Of a stretch of DNA of 64,000 bases, positions 47,696-58,222 are shown one piece after another (positions within the stretch are counted from its first letter, which is position 1; each line of letters opens with the position of its first letter). The notes below the pieces were generated by a model. The model was not told where the DNA came from, did not search any database, and saw only the letters and a program-made list of their open reading frames with translations. Position numbers and translations under genes: made by a program. Source of the DNA: Pengzhenrongella sp031582905 (GTDB taxonomy: Bacteria; Actinomycetota; Actinomycetes; Actinomycetales; Cellulomonadaceae). The stretch covers positions 3,844,001 through 3,908,000 of the forward strand of contig NZ_CP133990.1 of NCBI RefSeq assembly GCF_031582905.1, read 5' to 3'.

Positions 47696-48942
47696 ATGGA
47701 CTGTGACGTGGTGGTGGTCGGCGCGGGCCTGGCCGGTCTGGAGTGCGCGCGGTCGCTGCACGAGCACGGCGTCGCCGTCCGCGTGATCGAGGCCGCCGAC
47801 GCCGTCGGGGGCGGGTCCGCACCGACCACGTCGACGGCTTCACCCTCGACCACGGGTTCCAGGTGCTCAACCCCGCCTACCCCGCCGTCCGGGAGCGCGT
47901 CGACGTCGTCGCGCTCCGCATGCAGCCGTTCCTGCCGGGCGTCGGCGTCCGGCAGGACGGCGGTCTCGCCGTCGTGGCCGACCCACGGCGCGCGCCGACC
48001 ACGCTGCCCCGCACGCTGCGCAGCGGGTACGTCCGTCCGCGCGAGCTCGCCGCCCTGGTGCGGTGGGCCGCACCGTCCGTCGGGCCGGTGCGGCGCGTGC
48101 TCGAGGGATCGGACACGACCCTGGCGGGTTCCCTCGACGCCTCCGGCGTACGCGGCCGGATCCGCCGGGAGGTGCTCGAGCCGTTCCTCGCCGGGGTCCT
48201 CGCCGAGGACGACGGCGGCACCTCCGCCGCGTACGTCCGGCTGCTCGTGCGCACGTTCCTGCTCGGCACGCCCGGGGTGCCGGCGGAGGGCAGCGCCGCG
48301 CTGCCCGAGCAGCTCGCGCGGCACGTCCCCGACATCGCGCTCAGGGAACGGGCTGAGCGGATCACACCCGTGGCCGGCGGATACCGGGTGACCACGGCCG
48401 GCGGCGCGGTGAGCGCCCGCGCCGTCGTCGTCGCCACCGACGCCGTGACCGCCGAGGTCCTGACCGGGGTGGTCGCACCGACGATGAACGGCCTGGTGAC
48501 GTCGTGGTACGCGACCGACGAGGCGCCCACCGACCTGCCGGCCATCGTCGTGGACGGCCGCCGCCGCGGGCCGGTGGTCAACGCCGCGGTGATGAGCGCC
48601 GCCGCGCCGTCGTGGGCGCCGCCCGGGTCCCACCTCGTGCAGGTGACGTGCCTGCTGAAGGGTCAGGCACCGCCGGAAGCCGAGGCGCGCCGGCAGGCGG
48701 GGCAGATGTTCGGGGTGTCCCCCGCCCGGTGGCGGGAGATCGCCCGGCACGCGATCCCGGGCGCGCTCCCGGCCCAGCCGCCGCCCTTGCGGACCCGGCG
48801 CGACGTCGACCTGGGGGACGGCCGGTTCGTGTGCGGCGACCACCGCGACACCGCGTCGCAGCAGGGGGCGATGGTGTCCGGCCGGCGGACCGCCACCGCC
48901 GTCCGGCGGCGACTGGCCGGAGCAGGGCCCACCGGGCGCTGA
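47696..48942 (+). CDS. FAD-dependent oxidoreductase, NAD(P)/FAD-binding amine-oxidase type (frameshifted)
   Basis: The N-terminal dinucleotide fold is VVVVGAGLAGLECARSLHEH, then DHGFQVLNPAYPAV, and near the end GDGRFVCGDHRDTASQQGAM, the FAD-closing motif. It resembles phytoene desaturase/protoporphyrinogen oxidase-like enzymes; the substrate is unknown. One lost G in the G5 run 47807-47811 splits it; repaired it reads VGGRVRTDHVDGFTLDHG and has 415 aa. It starts at ATG 47696 without a leader. Confidence 0.87.
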
Positions 48943-48978
48943 CCGGGCTCGGCGGGGAGCAGGGCGAGCGCTGCATGA

Positions 48979-49074
48979 GCGACCGCCGTGCGAGGCGACC
49001 GTTGCGCGAGGCGACCGTTGCGCGAGACGACCGTTGCGCGAGACGACCGCTGCGCGAGACGACCGCTGCGCGAG
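48979..49074. repeat. 16-bp tandem repeat, six units
   Basis: Six units of 16 bp related to GCGACCGTTGCGCGAG lie end to end. Units 2 and 3 are identical; the others differ by 1-3 bases, the first most. The period is not a multiple of three and the array lies between convergent genes, so it is not a coding repeat. Confidence 0.85.
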
Positions 49075-49094
49075 GCGCTGGCGAGCGCGTGAGG

Positions 49095-49280
49095 TCACTC
49101 CGCGTTGCGCAGCAGGAACTCCGTCTCGGTGTCGCGACCCATGGTCGGGTCGGGTGCATCCCGGGTCTCGTGGGTCTCGATCATGTCCTCGACGGCGATG
49201 CGCCGGGGCAGCTCGCGGTACTCGGCCGCGTCGCGGCTCGCCGGTGCCGGCGCCGGTGCCGGTGACCTGGTGACGTCCAT
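49095..49280 (-). CDS. Small hypothetical protein
   Basis: A 61-aa acidic protein (MDVTRSPAPAPAPASRDA start, then ELPRRIAVEDMIETHETRD and TMGRDTETEFLLRNAE at the end). No signal, membrane helix or known domain is seen. AGGAG lies 5 nt before ATG 49280 and codon use looks like real genes, so it is probably expressed. Function unknown. Confidence 0.7.
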   Translation of the reverse strand: MDVTRSPAPAPAPASRDAAEYRELPRRIAVEDMIETHETRDAPDPTMGRDTETEFLLRNAE

Positions 49281-49349
49281 GGCGACTCCTCGCGCGTGCT
49301 GCGGTGGATCCGTGGTCCGACGGTACTGCTCGCTCGCCCGTCCGGCGCG

Positions 49350-49362
49350 TAGCCTGCCGAGG
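49350..49362 (+). promoter_or_regulatory. Leaderless-type -10 before hypothetical gene
   Basis: TAGCCT (49350-49355) is followed after 7 nt by GTG 49363. Confidence 0.45.
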
Positions 49363-49944
49363 GTGGTCGGAGTGCGGGATGGCCTGCTGACGTCGTGGGG
49401 ACGCATCGCCGGTCCGGGCGCGGGGGTGGTCGAGAACGTCGGCACCCTGGGGCTCGGTGTGTGCGGGGCCGTCCTTCGACCGCGGCTCGTGCGTCCGCGG
49501 GACCGGCACGGTCCCGTCGGCGCCGCTGTCGTGCGGGTCCTGGCGTCGGACCTGTGGGGCGGGGCGTGGTGCAACAACACGCCGGCCGCGGCGCGCTGGT
49601 ACCACCGTGAGGGCCACGGACCCCGCCGGCGTCTGCTGTTCTGCGCGGCGCATCTGCACCCGTTCGTCCTGGCCTGGCTCGACCGGGAGCCCGGACGACG
49701 CCCGCGGTGGGGCCGTGCCGGCGTGCAGTACGTCTACGGGCTGGGGGCAGCCGCCGTCGTCGAGCACGCCGCGCCCCGGTCACGACGCGCGATCGGCCTG
49801 CTGGCCACGGGGGGCGGCGTCGTGCTGGACCGGGCGCTGGGCGTCTCGGCCACGGCGCCGTGGTTCGCACCGGTCCTCTTCACCAAGCTGCTGGCCGGCC
49901 ATGCCGCCGGCGCCGCGCTGCTGCCGCGGGTCCGGTCGCGCTGA
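49363..49944 (+). CDS. Hypothetical protein
   Basis: A 193-aa basic protein that I do not recognise. It has Gly/Ala-rich and moderately hydrophobic stretches (GVQYVYGLGAAAVVEHAA, then ATAPWFAPVLFTKLLAG), and a central LLFCAAHLHPFVLAWLDREP segment, suggesting membrane association without clear long helices. It diverges from the 61-aa gene. Start GTG 49363 rests on a leaderless -10. Confidence 0.6.
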   Translation: MVGVRDGLLTSWGRIAGPGAGVVENVGTLGLGVCGAVLRPRLVRPRDRHGPVGAAVVRVLASDLWGGAWCNNTPAAARWYHREGHGPRRRLLFCAAHLHPFVLAWLDREPGRRPRWGRAGVQYVYGLGAAAVVEHAAPRSRRAIGLLATGGGVVLDRALGVSATAPWFAPVLFTKLLAGHAAGAALLPRVRSR

Positions 49945-50365
49945 GCCGCGTGCACCGTCGCGGTCGACGACGTGCACGGTGGGCATCGGTCATGCAGGCG
50001 CAGGCGCAGGCGCAGGCGCAGCGCGGGTGCAGGTGGGCGCAGGCCCGGTGCAGGCGCATACTGGGTGCAGGCGCCTGCCCGGTGCAGGCGTCCGGCGGCA
50101 CGTGACAGGATCTCCGGCGGGTCACGCGAGGGCACGACGCGCTGGCCGGTCCACCGATGCCCCGGCGTGGCGCGTCACCATCGGCGTGAGCACGCACCAG
50201 CGAGCGGCGCAAGCAGCCCTGCGCGGTGGCCCGGCACCGGATGCGGTGCCCGGCCCGGGTACCGGCGACACGGCGCGGGGGACCGACGCCCGACTGCGGC
50301 ACAGGCCGCTGTGCCGGGTCCGTCCTGGACCGGTCGGCGGTACGGACGTGCGAGAAGGAGGAGAT
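49945..50365. repeat. Gap with GCAGGC short repeats
   Basis: No gene is seen in 421 bp. Four perfect GCAGGC hexamers run 49994-50017, and diverged GCAGG-containing copies continue to about 50090. The remainder precedes the helicase gene and probably holds its promoter. Confidence 0.65.
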
Positions 50366-52507
50366 GTGGCACGACAAGGCCGCGGCCGGACCGACGGCGC
50401 GCGCGCGGGCTCCGGCGCTCAGCGCCGCCGCGCCACGCGCCCGACCGAGCCCGGGATCATCCCGGTGCTCGCCGAGGTCGCGCGCGAGGTCGACGGCGCA
50501 GTGCGGCGACCGCCGACGCGCCCGGCCGTGCGCACCAAGTTCCAGGTGGTGGCCCTGCTCGTGCGCGAGGAGCGGGCCCGCGTGATGGCCGAGGGCGGGC
50601 CAGGCGAGTCTCGGCGCGCCACACAGCTCAAGCGGCTCGACGGGGTGGCGACACAGCTGGCGAAGACCGCTGCGCGGGACACCTCCCTGCTCGCGCTGCT
50701 CGCCGAGGACGCCCGGGTCTCCGATGCGGCCCGCGCCCTCAAGGCGACCCTGATGCGCGCCGGGGGCCTGGAGCCGGTCGAGGAGCCCGCGCCGCCCGCC
50801 CCGGTCGCACCGGTGGCCGCCACCGAGACCCAGGTGGTGCCACGATCGGTGATCGCGCGCCAGCTCGCCAACCCCTTCCTGGCCCCGGACTTCGAGGCCG
50901 CGGCCGAGCGGACGGCGTCGCGGGCCCGCCGACTGGCCGGCTGGGAGCTGCTCGAACCGCTGTTCCGGTCCTTCGAGCAGGCCGCCACCGGCGTCCCCGC
51001 CTGCATGCCGTTGCCCGAGCCGCGCTCGGTGACCGCTCCCCACGGCCGGGAGCTGATGCCGCACCAGGCCCGGGTCGTCGCAGCGACGGCCAACGGCCAT
51101 CGCACCTTCCTGCTCGCCGACGAGCCCGGGCTCGGCAAGACCGCGCAGGCCCTGCTCGCCGCCCAGGCGGCCGACGCCTACCCGCTGCTGGTCGTGGTGC
51201 CCAACGTGGTGAAGACGAACTGGGCCCACGAGGTCGGGATGTGGACCCCGCAGCGTCGCGCCACGGTGGTGCACGGCGACGGCGAACGGGTCGACGGGTT
51301 CGCCGACGTCGTCGTGGTGAACTACGAGCTCCTGGACCGGCACGTCGGCTGGCTCGGTGACCTGGGGTTCCGCGGCATGGTCGTCGACGAGGCGCACTTC
51401 ATCAAGAACAAGAAGTCCCAGCGCTCCCAGCACGTCCTCGCGCTCTCCGAGCGCATCCGCGCCCGCACCGCCCGACCGCTGCTGATGGCGCTCACCGGCA
51501 CCCCGCTGATCAACGACATCGAGGACTTCCGGGCGATCTGGCAGTTCCTCGGCTGGATCGACGACGAGAAGCCGCTCGGCCGGCTGCAGACCGCCCTCGA
51601 GGAGACGGGTCTGACCCCGGCGGACCCGGGGTTCTCGGCCGCCGCGCGGGCCAGCGTGATCGACCTGGGCATCGTTCGACGCCGCAAGGTCGACGTCGTC
51701 GCCGACATCCCCGCCCGCCGGGTGGCGGACCTGCCGGTGGAGCTCGACGGTGCGGTGGGCCGCTCGATCCGCGCCGCCGAGGCGGCGCTCGCCCGCCGGC
51801 TGGTGCGGCGCTACCGGTCCGCGATGGAGGTGCGCACCGGCGGGGTCGTCCCGGACGCGATCGACCTCGAGCTCGCGCGTCGGGTCGCGGCGGCGGAGCT
51901 CAAGGAGTCGAGCTCGCAGACCGACGGCGAGAACGTGTTCACCATGGTCCGCCGCATCGGCCAGGCGAAGGCCGGGCTGGCCGCCGACTACGCCGCACAG
52001 CTCGCCCGCAACGTCGGCAAGGTGGTGTTCTTCGCCAAGCACGTCGACGTGATGGACCAGGCCGAGGAGACCTTCGCCCAGCGCGGCATCCGCTACGCCT
52101 CCATCCGTGGCGACCAGACGCCCCGGGTGCGTGAGCAGAACATCACCGCGTTCACCGAGGACCCCGAGGTGTCGATCGTCGTGTGCTCGCTGACGGCGGC
52201 GGGGGTGGGGCTGAACCTCCAGGTCGCCTCCAACCTCGTGCTGGCCGAGCTGTCCTGGACGTACGCCGAGCAGACCCAGGCCATCGACCGCATCCACCGG
52301 ATCGGCCAGTCCGAGCCCGTCACCGCGTGGCGGATCATCGCCGCGCAGACCATCGACTCGCAGATCGCCGAGCTGATCGACAGCAAGTCCGGGCTGGCTG
52401 CGCGGGCGTTGGACGGAGCGCCGGACGACGACGTCTCGCCGTCCACCACCGTCCAGCTCGAGGCCCTCGTCGGGATGCTCACGGACGCGTTGGCCGCCGA
52501 GGGGTGA
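50366..52507 (+). CDS. SNF2-family DEAD/DEAH helicase
   Basis: A 713-aa DNA translocase. After a ~240-residue basic N-terminus, motif I is LLADEPGLGKTAQALL, Ia VVVPNVVKTNW, II MVVDEAHFIKNKKSQRS, III LMALTGTPLIND, and in the second RecA lobe VVCSLTAAGVGLNLQ and QAIDRIHRIGQ (motif VI). The layout is SMARCAL1/HepA-like. The substrate and role (repair, transcription or defence) are unknown. GTG 50366 has AAGGAGG 5 nt upstream; a frame upstream is Arg-rich and not credible. It is closely followed by an aminotransferase gene. Confidence 0.93.
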   Translation: MARQGRGRTDGARAGSGAQRRRATRPTEPGIIPVLAEVAREVDGAVRRPPTRPAVRTKFQVVALLVREERARVMAEGGPGESRRATQLKRLDGVATQLAKTAARDTSLLALLAEDARVSDAARALKATLMRAGGLEPVEEPAPPAPVAPVAATETQVVPRSVIARQLANPFLAPDFEAAAERTASRARRLAGWELLEPLFRSFEQAATGVPACMPLPEPRSVTAPHGRELMPHQARVVAATANGHRTFLLADEPGLGKTAQALLAAQAADAYPLLVVVPNVVKTNWAHEVGMWTPQRRATVVHGDGERVDGFADVVVVNYELLDRHVGWLGDLGFRGMVVDEAHFIKNKKSQRSQHVLALSERIRARTARPLLMALTGTPLINDIEDFRAIWQFLGWIDDEKPLGRLQTALEETGLTPADPGFSAAARASVIDLGIVRRRKVDVVADIPARRVADLPVELDGAVGRSIRAAEAALARRLVRRYRSAMEVRTGGVVPDAIDLELARRVAAAELKESSSQTDGENVFTMVRRIGQAKAGLAADYAAQLARNVGKVVFFAKHVDVMDQAEETFAQRGIRYASIRGDQTPRVREQNITAFTEDPEVSIVVCSLTAAGVGLNLQVASNLVLAELSWTYAEQTQAIDRIHRIGQSEPVTAWRIIAAQTIDSQIAELIDSKSGLAARALDGAPDDDVSPSTTVQLEALVGMLTDALAAEG

Positions 52508-52514
52508 GCTGACC

Positions 52515-53804
52515 GTGGCGGCGTCGGGCACCGGGAGTGCACCCGGCACGGAGCCGGCCGCGAGGCCGGACCCCGCCCGGTGGCGTCGCGTCGCCGACGC
52601 CACGGGTCTGCTGAAGGCCGACGGCAGCGTGTCCGCGACCGTCTTCGCCGAGATGTCCGCGCTCGCCGCCCGCACCGGCGCGCTCAACCTCGGGCAGGGC
52701 TTCCCCGACGAGGACGGCCCGGAGTACCTGCGCCGGCTCGCCGCGGACGCCGTCGTCGGCGCCGACGGCGCTCCGGCCGGTCTCAACCAGTACCCACCCG
52801 GATCCGGACTGCCGTCCCTGCGCCGCGCGGTCGCCCACCACCAGCACCGGCACTACGCGCTCGACGTGGACCCCGAGACCGAGGTGCTCGTCACCGCCGG
52901 AGCCACCGAGGCGCTGGCCGCGAGCGTGCTGGCGCTGGTGGAGCCGGGCGACGAGGTGGTGACGCTCGAGCCGTACTACGACGCGTACGCGGCGGTGATC
53001 GCGCTGGCCGGCGGGGTGCACCGGACCATCTCGCTGCACCCGGGACCGGACGGCTTCCGGATCGCGGAGGCCGACGTCCGGGCCGCGTTCTCCTCCCGCA
53101 CGCGGTTGGTCATCGTCAACACGCCGCACAACCCGACCGGCACGGTGCTGACCCGGGACGAGCTGGGGTGGATCGCCGCGGCCGCCACCGCCCACGACGC
53201 CGTCGTCGTCACCGACGAGGTCTACGAGCACCTGACCTTCGACGGTGCGACGCACGTCCCGCTCGCCACGCTCCCCGGCATGGCTTCGCGGACGCTGACC
53301 GTGTCCTCCGCCGGCAAGAGCCTGTCGATGACCGGCTGGAAGGTCGGCTGGGTGCACGGCCCGGCCCCGCTCGTGACGGCCGTCCGGACGGTCAAGCAGT
53401 TCCTGACCTACGTCGCCAGCGGGCCGTTCCAGCACGCCGTGGCGGTCGCGCTCGCCGACGACGACGGGCGCACGGCCGACTACCTGGCCGGGCTGCGTGG
53501 GTCGCTGGCCACCCGACGGGACCTGCTCGTGGCGGGGCTCACGGCCGCCGGCCTGCGCCCCGTCCCATCGCGGGGCACCTACTTCGTGGTGGCCGACGCC
53601 GCGCCCGCGGGCCACGAGGACGCGGCCGAGCTGTGCCGGCGGCTGCCGGACGTCGCCGGGGTCGTCGCCATCCCGGTCACCGCGTTCTGCGTGGCCGGCA
53701 GCCCGACCGCGGACGCGCTGCGCTCGTACGTCCGCTTCACGTTCGTCAAGAGCGAGCCGACCGTCACCGAGGCGGTCCGGCGGCTGGCGGCGTCGCGCGG
53801 CTGA
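52515..53804 (+). CDS. Class I/II aminotransferase
   Basis: A 429-aa PLP enzyme like the kynurenine/methionine or succinyldiaminopimelate aminotransferases. Motifs: NLGQGFPDEDGPEYLR, NTPHNPTGTVLTRDE, and the PLP lysine in VSSAGKSLSMTGWKVGWVHG. GTG 52515 lies 7 nt after the helicase stop with GAGGGGTGA upstream, suggesting coupling. Exact substrate unknown. Confidence 0.92.
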   Translation: MAASGTGSAPGTEPAARPDPARWRRVADATGLLKADGSVSATVFAEMSALAARTGALNLGQGFPDEDGPEYLRRLAADAVVGADGAPAGLNQYPPGSGLPSLRRAVAHHQHRHYALDVDPETEVLVTAGATEALAASVLALVEPGDEVVTLEPYYDAYAAVIALAGGVHRTISLHPGPDGFRIAEADVRAAFSSRTRLVIVNTPHNPTGTVLTRDELGWIAAAATAHDAVVVTDEVYEHLTFDGATHVPLATLPGMASRTLTVSSAGKSLSMTGWKVGWVHGPAPLVTAVRTVKQFLTYVASGPFQHAVAVALADDDGRTADYLAGLRGSLATRRDLLVAGLTAAGLRPVPSRGTYFVVADAAPAGHEDAAELCRRLPDVAGVVAIPVTAFCVAGSPTADALRSYVRFTFVKSEPTVTEAVRRLAASRG

Positions 53805-53908
53805 CACGCGTCACGTCGCGACCGACGTAGACCACGGTCGTGGGGTCGGGGACCCAGGTCGTACAGCGGTTCCGGACTTCCGCGTGGGCCCGGGTGGACC
53901 CGGACACC

Positions 53909-54124
53909 TCAGGCGCCGGGCTCGCGGAAGTCGGGGGCGAGGTCGCCGGCACCCGGGTCGTCGCCTGTCGCGGCCAGCGGGGCGCCGTCCTCGACCGCGA
54001 GCTCGTAGGCGGTTGTCCCCTCGAGCGGGGAGTCGGCGCCCGCGTCCGGGTCGGTGGTGTGCTGCGGCACCTCGGGTTCGGCGACGCTGCCCTGCGGCGC
54101 GCGCTCGGCGGGTGACTCGGTCAT
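53909..54124 (-). CDS. Small acidic hypothetical protein
   Basis: A 71-aa, strongly acidic, Pro/Ala-rich product (MTESPAERAPQGSVAEPEV start; DDPGAGDLAPDFREPGA end). It lacks hydrophobic core and is likely disordered. GGAGAGGG lies 4 nt before ATG 54124. Function unknown. It diverges from the PBP gene at 54311. Confidence 0.55.
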   Translation of the reverse strand: MTESPAERAPQGSVAEPEVPQHTTDPDAGADSPLEGTTAYELAVEDGAPLAATGDDPGAGDLAPDFREPGA

Positions 54125-54310
54125 GGGGCCCTCTCCGGTGTCGGGGGTTCCATGCTCGCCGCCGCCGGACCGACCCGCATGGCGAACGGTCCGTCCGAAC
54201 GGTCCGTCCGAGCCACCCGTGCGCGCGCCGCGGCCGGGGGATGCCGCCGGACAGGGCAGGCTTGCCCCGCACGTGCCCGCAGGGCGGGCTTGACGAGGGG
54301 GCACACCAGC

Positions 54311-56273
54311 ATGACGTCGTCGCGACGCGAGGCCGCGCACACCCAGCGATCCACGACTGGTCGACCGGTCGCGGCCCTGCTGCTGACCGCGCTGGCGGCC
54401 GGTGCGCTCGTCGGCTGCACCCCGACCGACCCGCGCCGGACGCGACCGTCGAGGCGCTCGCGACCGGGCTGGAGCGGCTCGACCTCGCCGGCGTGCCGCT
54501 CGAGGGCGCGACCCCGGTGGAGGCGACCGAGCAGCTGACCACCGCGGTCGCCGGTCTGGACCCGTGGCGCCCGCAGGTCGACGTCGCCGCGGTGCAGGTC
54601 GACGAGGAGGACGACACCGTCGCGACCGCGCGGCTCGACGTCGTCTGGGACGTGGACGCGAGCGAGGACGACTGGACGTACCAGGTGGACGCGCCGTTGG
54701 AGTACGTCGAGCCGGACGACGGCGACGGGCAGTGGCGCGTCCGTTGGTCACCCGACCTGGTGGCACCCGGGCTCGTCGACGGCGAGCAGCTCGCGGTGGA
54801 GCGGGTCCCGGCGCCGCGGGGCGACGTGCTCGGTGCAGGCGAGACCGTGCTCGTGGTCGACCGACCGGTGCTGCGCCTCGGGGTCGACAAGACCCGCGTC
54901 GACGCCGCCGGGCAGGACGCCGCTGCCCGCGCCCTCGCCGCGGTGGCCGGCCTGGACGCGGAGGCGTACGCGGGCCGTGTGGCCGCTGCGGGCGAGAAGG
55001 CGTTCGTCGAGGCGATCGTCGTGCGGGAGACCGAGCCGGGGGACGTCGACGTCGACGCGGCGCGCGCGATCCCGGGTGTCGTCGTGCTCCCCGACACCCT
55101 CCCGCTCGCGCCGACCCGGCGCTTCGCGCGACCGCTGCTGGGCACGGTGGGTAAGGCGACCGCCGAGATCGTCGAGGCCTCCGAGGGCGCCGTCGTCGCC
55201 GGCGACGTGGCCGGGCTGTCCGGTCTCCAGCAGCAGTACGACGCCCAGCTGCGCGGGCTCCCCGGGCTGACGGTCACCTCGACGATCCCGTCGACCGGCG
55301 CGACCCGCGACCTCTTCCGGTCCCAGCCCGTCCCGGGCGAGCCGTTGCGGACCACGCTCGACGCCCCGCTGCAGGACCTCGCGGAGTCGACCCTCGCCGA
55401 CGTCGGGCCGCCGAGCGCGATCGTCGCGGTCAGGCCGTCGACCGGCGAGGTGCTGGCGGCGGCGAGCGGGCCGGGCAGCGGGGGTACTCGACCGCGACCC
55501 TCGGGCAGTACGCCCCCGGGTCGACGTTCAAGATGGCCACCGCCCTCGGGCTCGTCCGCGCCGGCCTCACCCCGGACAGCACGGTCGCCTGCCCCGACAC
55601 GATCAGCGCGGACGGCCGCCCCTTCCAGAACTATCCCGGGTACCCGGCCGACGCCCTGGGCGACGTCACCCTGCGGACCGCGATCGCGCAGTCCTGCAAC
55701 ACCGCGATGATCGGCGCGCGGGACACCGTCCCGCAGGCGGCGCTCGCGGACGCGGCGGCCTCGCTGGGCCTGGGCCAGCCCGCCGACGTCGGCTTCCCCG
55801 CCTTCCTCGGCGCTGTGCCGGCCGACGCCACCGGGACCGAGCACGCGGCGTCGATGATCGGGCAGGGCCGGGTGCAGGCCTCACCGCTCGCGATGGCCGT
55901 GGTCGCGGCGTCGATCGCGAGCGGCCGCACCGTGCAGCCGGTGCTCGTCGTGACGGACGAGCACGCGCCCGGAGCCGACGCCGTGGCCGCCACGCCGCTC
56001 GCCCCGGCCGAGGCGGACGCGCTGCGCACGCTCATGCGCGCCGTCGTCACCGAGGGCTCCGGCGACTTACTCGCCGCCCTGCCCGGCGAGCCGGTCGGCG
56101 CCAAGAGCGGCACCGCCCAGTTCGGCACCGACGACCCGCCGCGCAACCACGCCTGGATGATCGCCACCCAGGGCGACCTCGCCGTCGCGGTCTTCGTCGA
56201 GGAGGGCGACTTCGGGACGACGACGGCGGGGCCGCTGCTGGAGGCCTTCCTGCGGGGTGCCGCGACACCCTGA
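54311..56273 (+). CDS. Class B penicillin-binding lipoprotein with MecA_N domain (two frameshifts)
   Basis: A transpeptidase of the PBP2a-like type. The signal peptide ends in LVGC, a lipobox. A MecA_N NTF2-like domain (TAVAGLDPWRPQVDVAAVQV) and a PBP dimer domain precede the catalytic part: STFK in GSTFKMATALG, SCN in AIAQSCNTAMI, and KSG in GAKSGTAQFG. Lost bases at 54430-54432 and in the G5 run 55490-55494 split it; repaired it has 654 aa. The lipobox and MecA_N resemble low-affinity PBPs. It is read away from the VTC cluster and converges with it. Confidence 0.88.
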
Positions 56274-56303
56274 GGGCGACCGCTGAACGCCGAGGGCCGT
56301 CGG

Positions 56304-58222
56304 TCAGGCGCCGGACGCCGTCGTCGTGCCCAGCTGGGTGGCGCCGGTGAGGTCGCCGCCCGTGCCGTAGCCACCGACCGTCTCGGTCACGGTGCCGCCC
56401 TCGTACACGGTGTACGCGTCGCCGGCGAGGAGGTCGGGGGTCGAGACGACCAGTGTGGAGGCATCCTTGGCGAGCTCCACGGACGCGACCACGGTCCCGT
56501 CGGAGGCCACCACGTGCACGACACTCCCGGCGGGGAGCGTGCCGCCGAGGCTGAAGCCGACGGATGCCTGGGTCGACGCGGTGCCCGGTGCCTGAGCCAT
56601 GCCACCGTCGTCCGCGGCGACGAGCACACCGCCGGAGATCTCCAGTGCGGCGTCGGAGTCCAGCGCCCCGTTCCCCGGTGCCGTCGGGCCGTGGACGACG
56701 ACGACGCCGCCGGTGACGGCCAGCGTGCCGTTGGAGTCCAGCCCGTCTCCCTCGGCGTCGACCACGAGTGTCCCGCCGGAGATGGTGACCGACGGCGTGG
56801 CCGTGCTGGTGGCGGTGTCCGTGGCCGTGTCCGTGGCCTCGGGCGTGACGGTCTGCACGACGACGGCGTCGTCCGCCGACACCGTGCCACCCGTCACCGC
56901 GGTGTCGGACGCGGTCCCGGCGGAGGCGTCCGCGCCCGGGCGACCGCGACCGCCCATCCCGCCGCCCATCCCACCGTCCATGGTGCCGCCGGGACCTGCG
57001 GCTCCGGAGCCGTCGACGCCACCGCCGGCGTTCACGCCGTCGTCGCTCGTGGTCAGCGACGTGTCGCCGCCGCTGACCACGATGGTGGTCGCCTCGAGCC
57101 CCTCGTAGGCACCGGTGACGGCGAGCGTCCCGCCGGACACCGTGAGCGTGTCGTCCGCGTGGACGCCGTCGTCGGACGTCGCCAGGGTCACCGCGCCGTC
57201 CGAGACGGTGACGCTGCCGTCGGAGTGCAGGGCGTCGTCGGCGGAGTCGACGTCGACCGTGCCGCCGCCGACGACGACGCTCACCGCGCCCTTCACACCC
57301 TTCGTCGAGGCATCCTCGGAGACCGTCCCCCGCTCCCGCCGCCGGCGACGACCGTCAGCTCGCCGCCCGTGACGATCACGTCGGTCGCGGCGTCCACGCC
57401 GTCACCCTCCGCGGTGACCGTGACGCTGCCCGCGGAGAGCTGGACGTACCCGGCGCCGGGGTCCGACTCGTCGTCGGACTTCAGGCCGTCGCCGCCCGCG
57501 GTCACCGCGAGCGTGCCACCCTCGACCACGAGGTAGTCCTTGCCGCGGATGCCGTCGTCGACGGCCTCGACCGTGACGTCACCGGACGTGATGACCAGGC
57601 CGTCCTTCGACGCGATGCCGTCATTGCTGCTCCCGGTGACGGACAGCGAACCCTCACCGGTGAGCGTGAGGTCCGCGGTGGAGAAAAGGGTGGCGTTCGG
57701 CTCGTCGGTGCTCGCGTCGGGATGGACATAGGTGGCCGCGTCGGCGAGCACGTTGGTGGTGCCGTCGGCGAGGACGACCATCGCCTCCTCGGCGTCCATG
57801 ACGGCGATCGCGCTCGTGGTCGAGCTCGTGATCTCGGCGTCGTCGAGGATGATCCGCACGATGCCGGTGTCGGCGGTGTCCACGACGACCTGCCCGGCGA
57901 GCGTGCCGGTGAGCCGGTAGGTGCCGGCCGCCGTGAGCGTCACGGTGCCCGCGTCGACGGTCACGCCGTCGCCGTCGCTCGTGGCGGTGTCGCCCTCGAG
58001 CAGGACGGCGACCTCGGCGGCGACGTCCCATTCGTGGTCCGCGGGGTCGTCGTGGTCGGAGACGTTCTCCGTGGTGGCGACCGTGGTCGTCGTGCCCGAC
58101 CCGTCGGTGGTCACGGTGGTGCTCGTCGAGGCGGCGGTCTCGGTGGGGGTCGTCGAGCACCCAGCCAGGATGGCGAGGGTGAGGGCGAGCGGGACGGCGA
58201 CGAGGCGGTTCGGGCGCTTCAT
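56304..58222 (-). CDS. Carbohydrate-binding domain (DUF4353) lipoprotein, beta-helix-like (frameshifted)
   Basis: The precursor begins MKRPNRLVAVPLALTLAI with lipobox AGCS. It then has a Thr/Ser-rich linker and many short repeats of the pattern V/I-x-G-G-x-L-x-V (SGGTLAVTG, TGGELTVVAGG, EGGTLAVTAGG), probably a parallel beta-helix that binds polysaccharide. A Gly/Met-rich insert (GGTMDGGMGGGMGGRGRPG) lies near residue 420. One lost G at 57327-57331 splits it; repaired length is 639 aa. ATG 58222 overlaps the VTC gene stop. It is the exported part of a polyP polymerase-like cluster. Confidence 0.83.
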
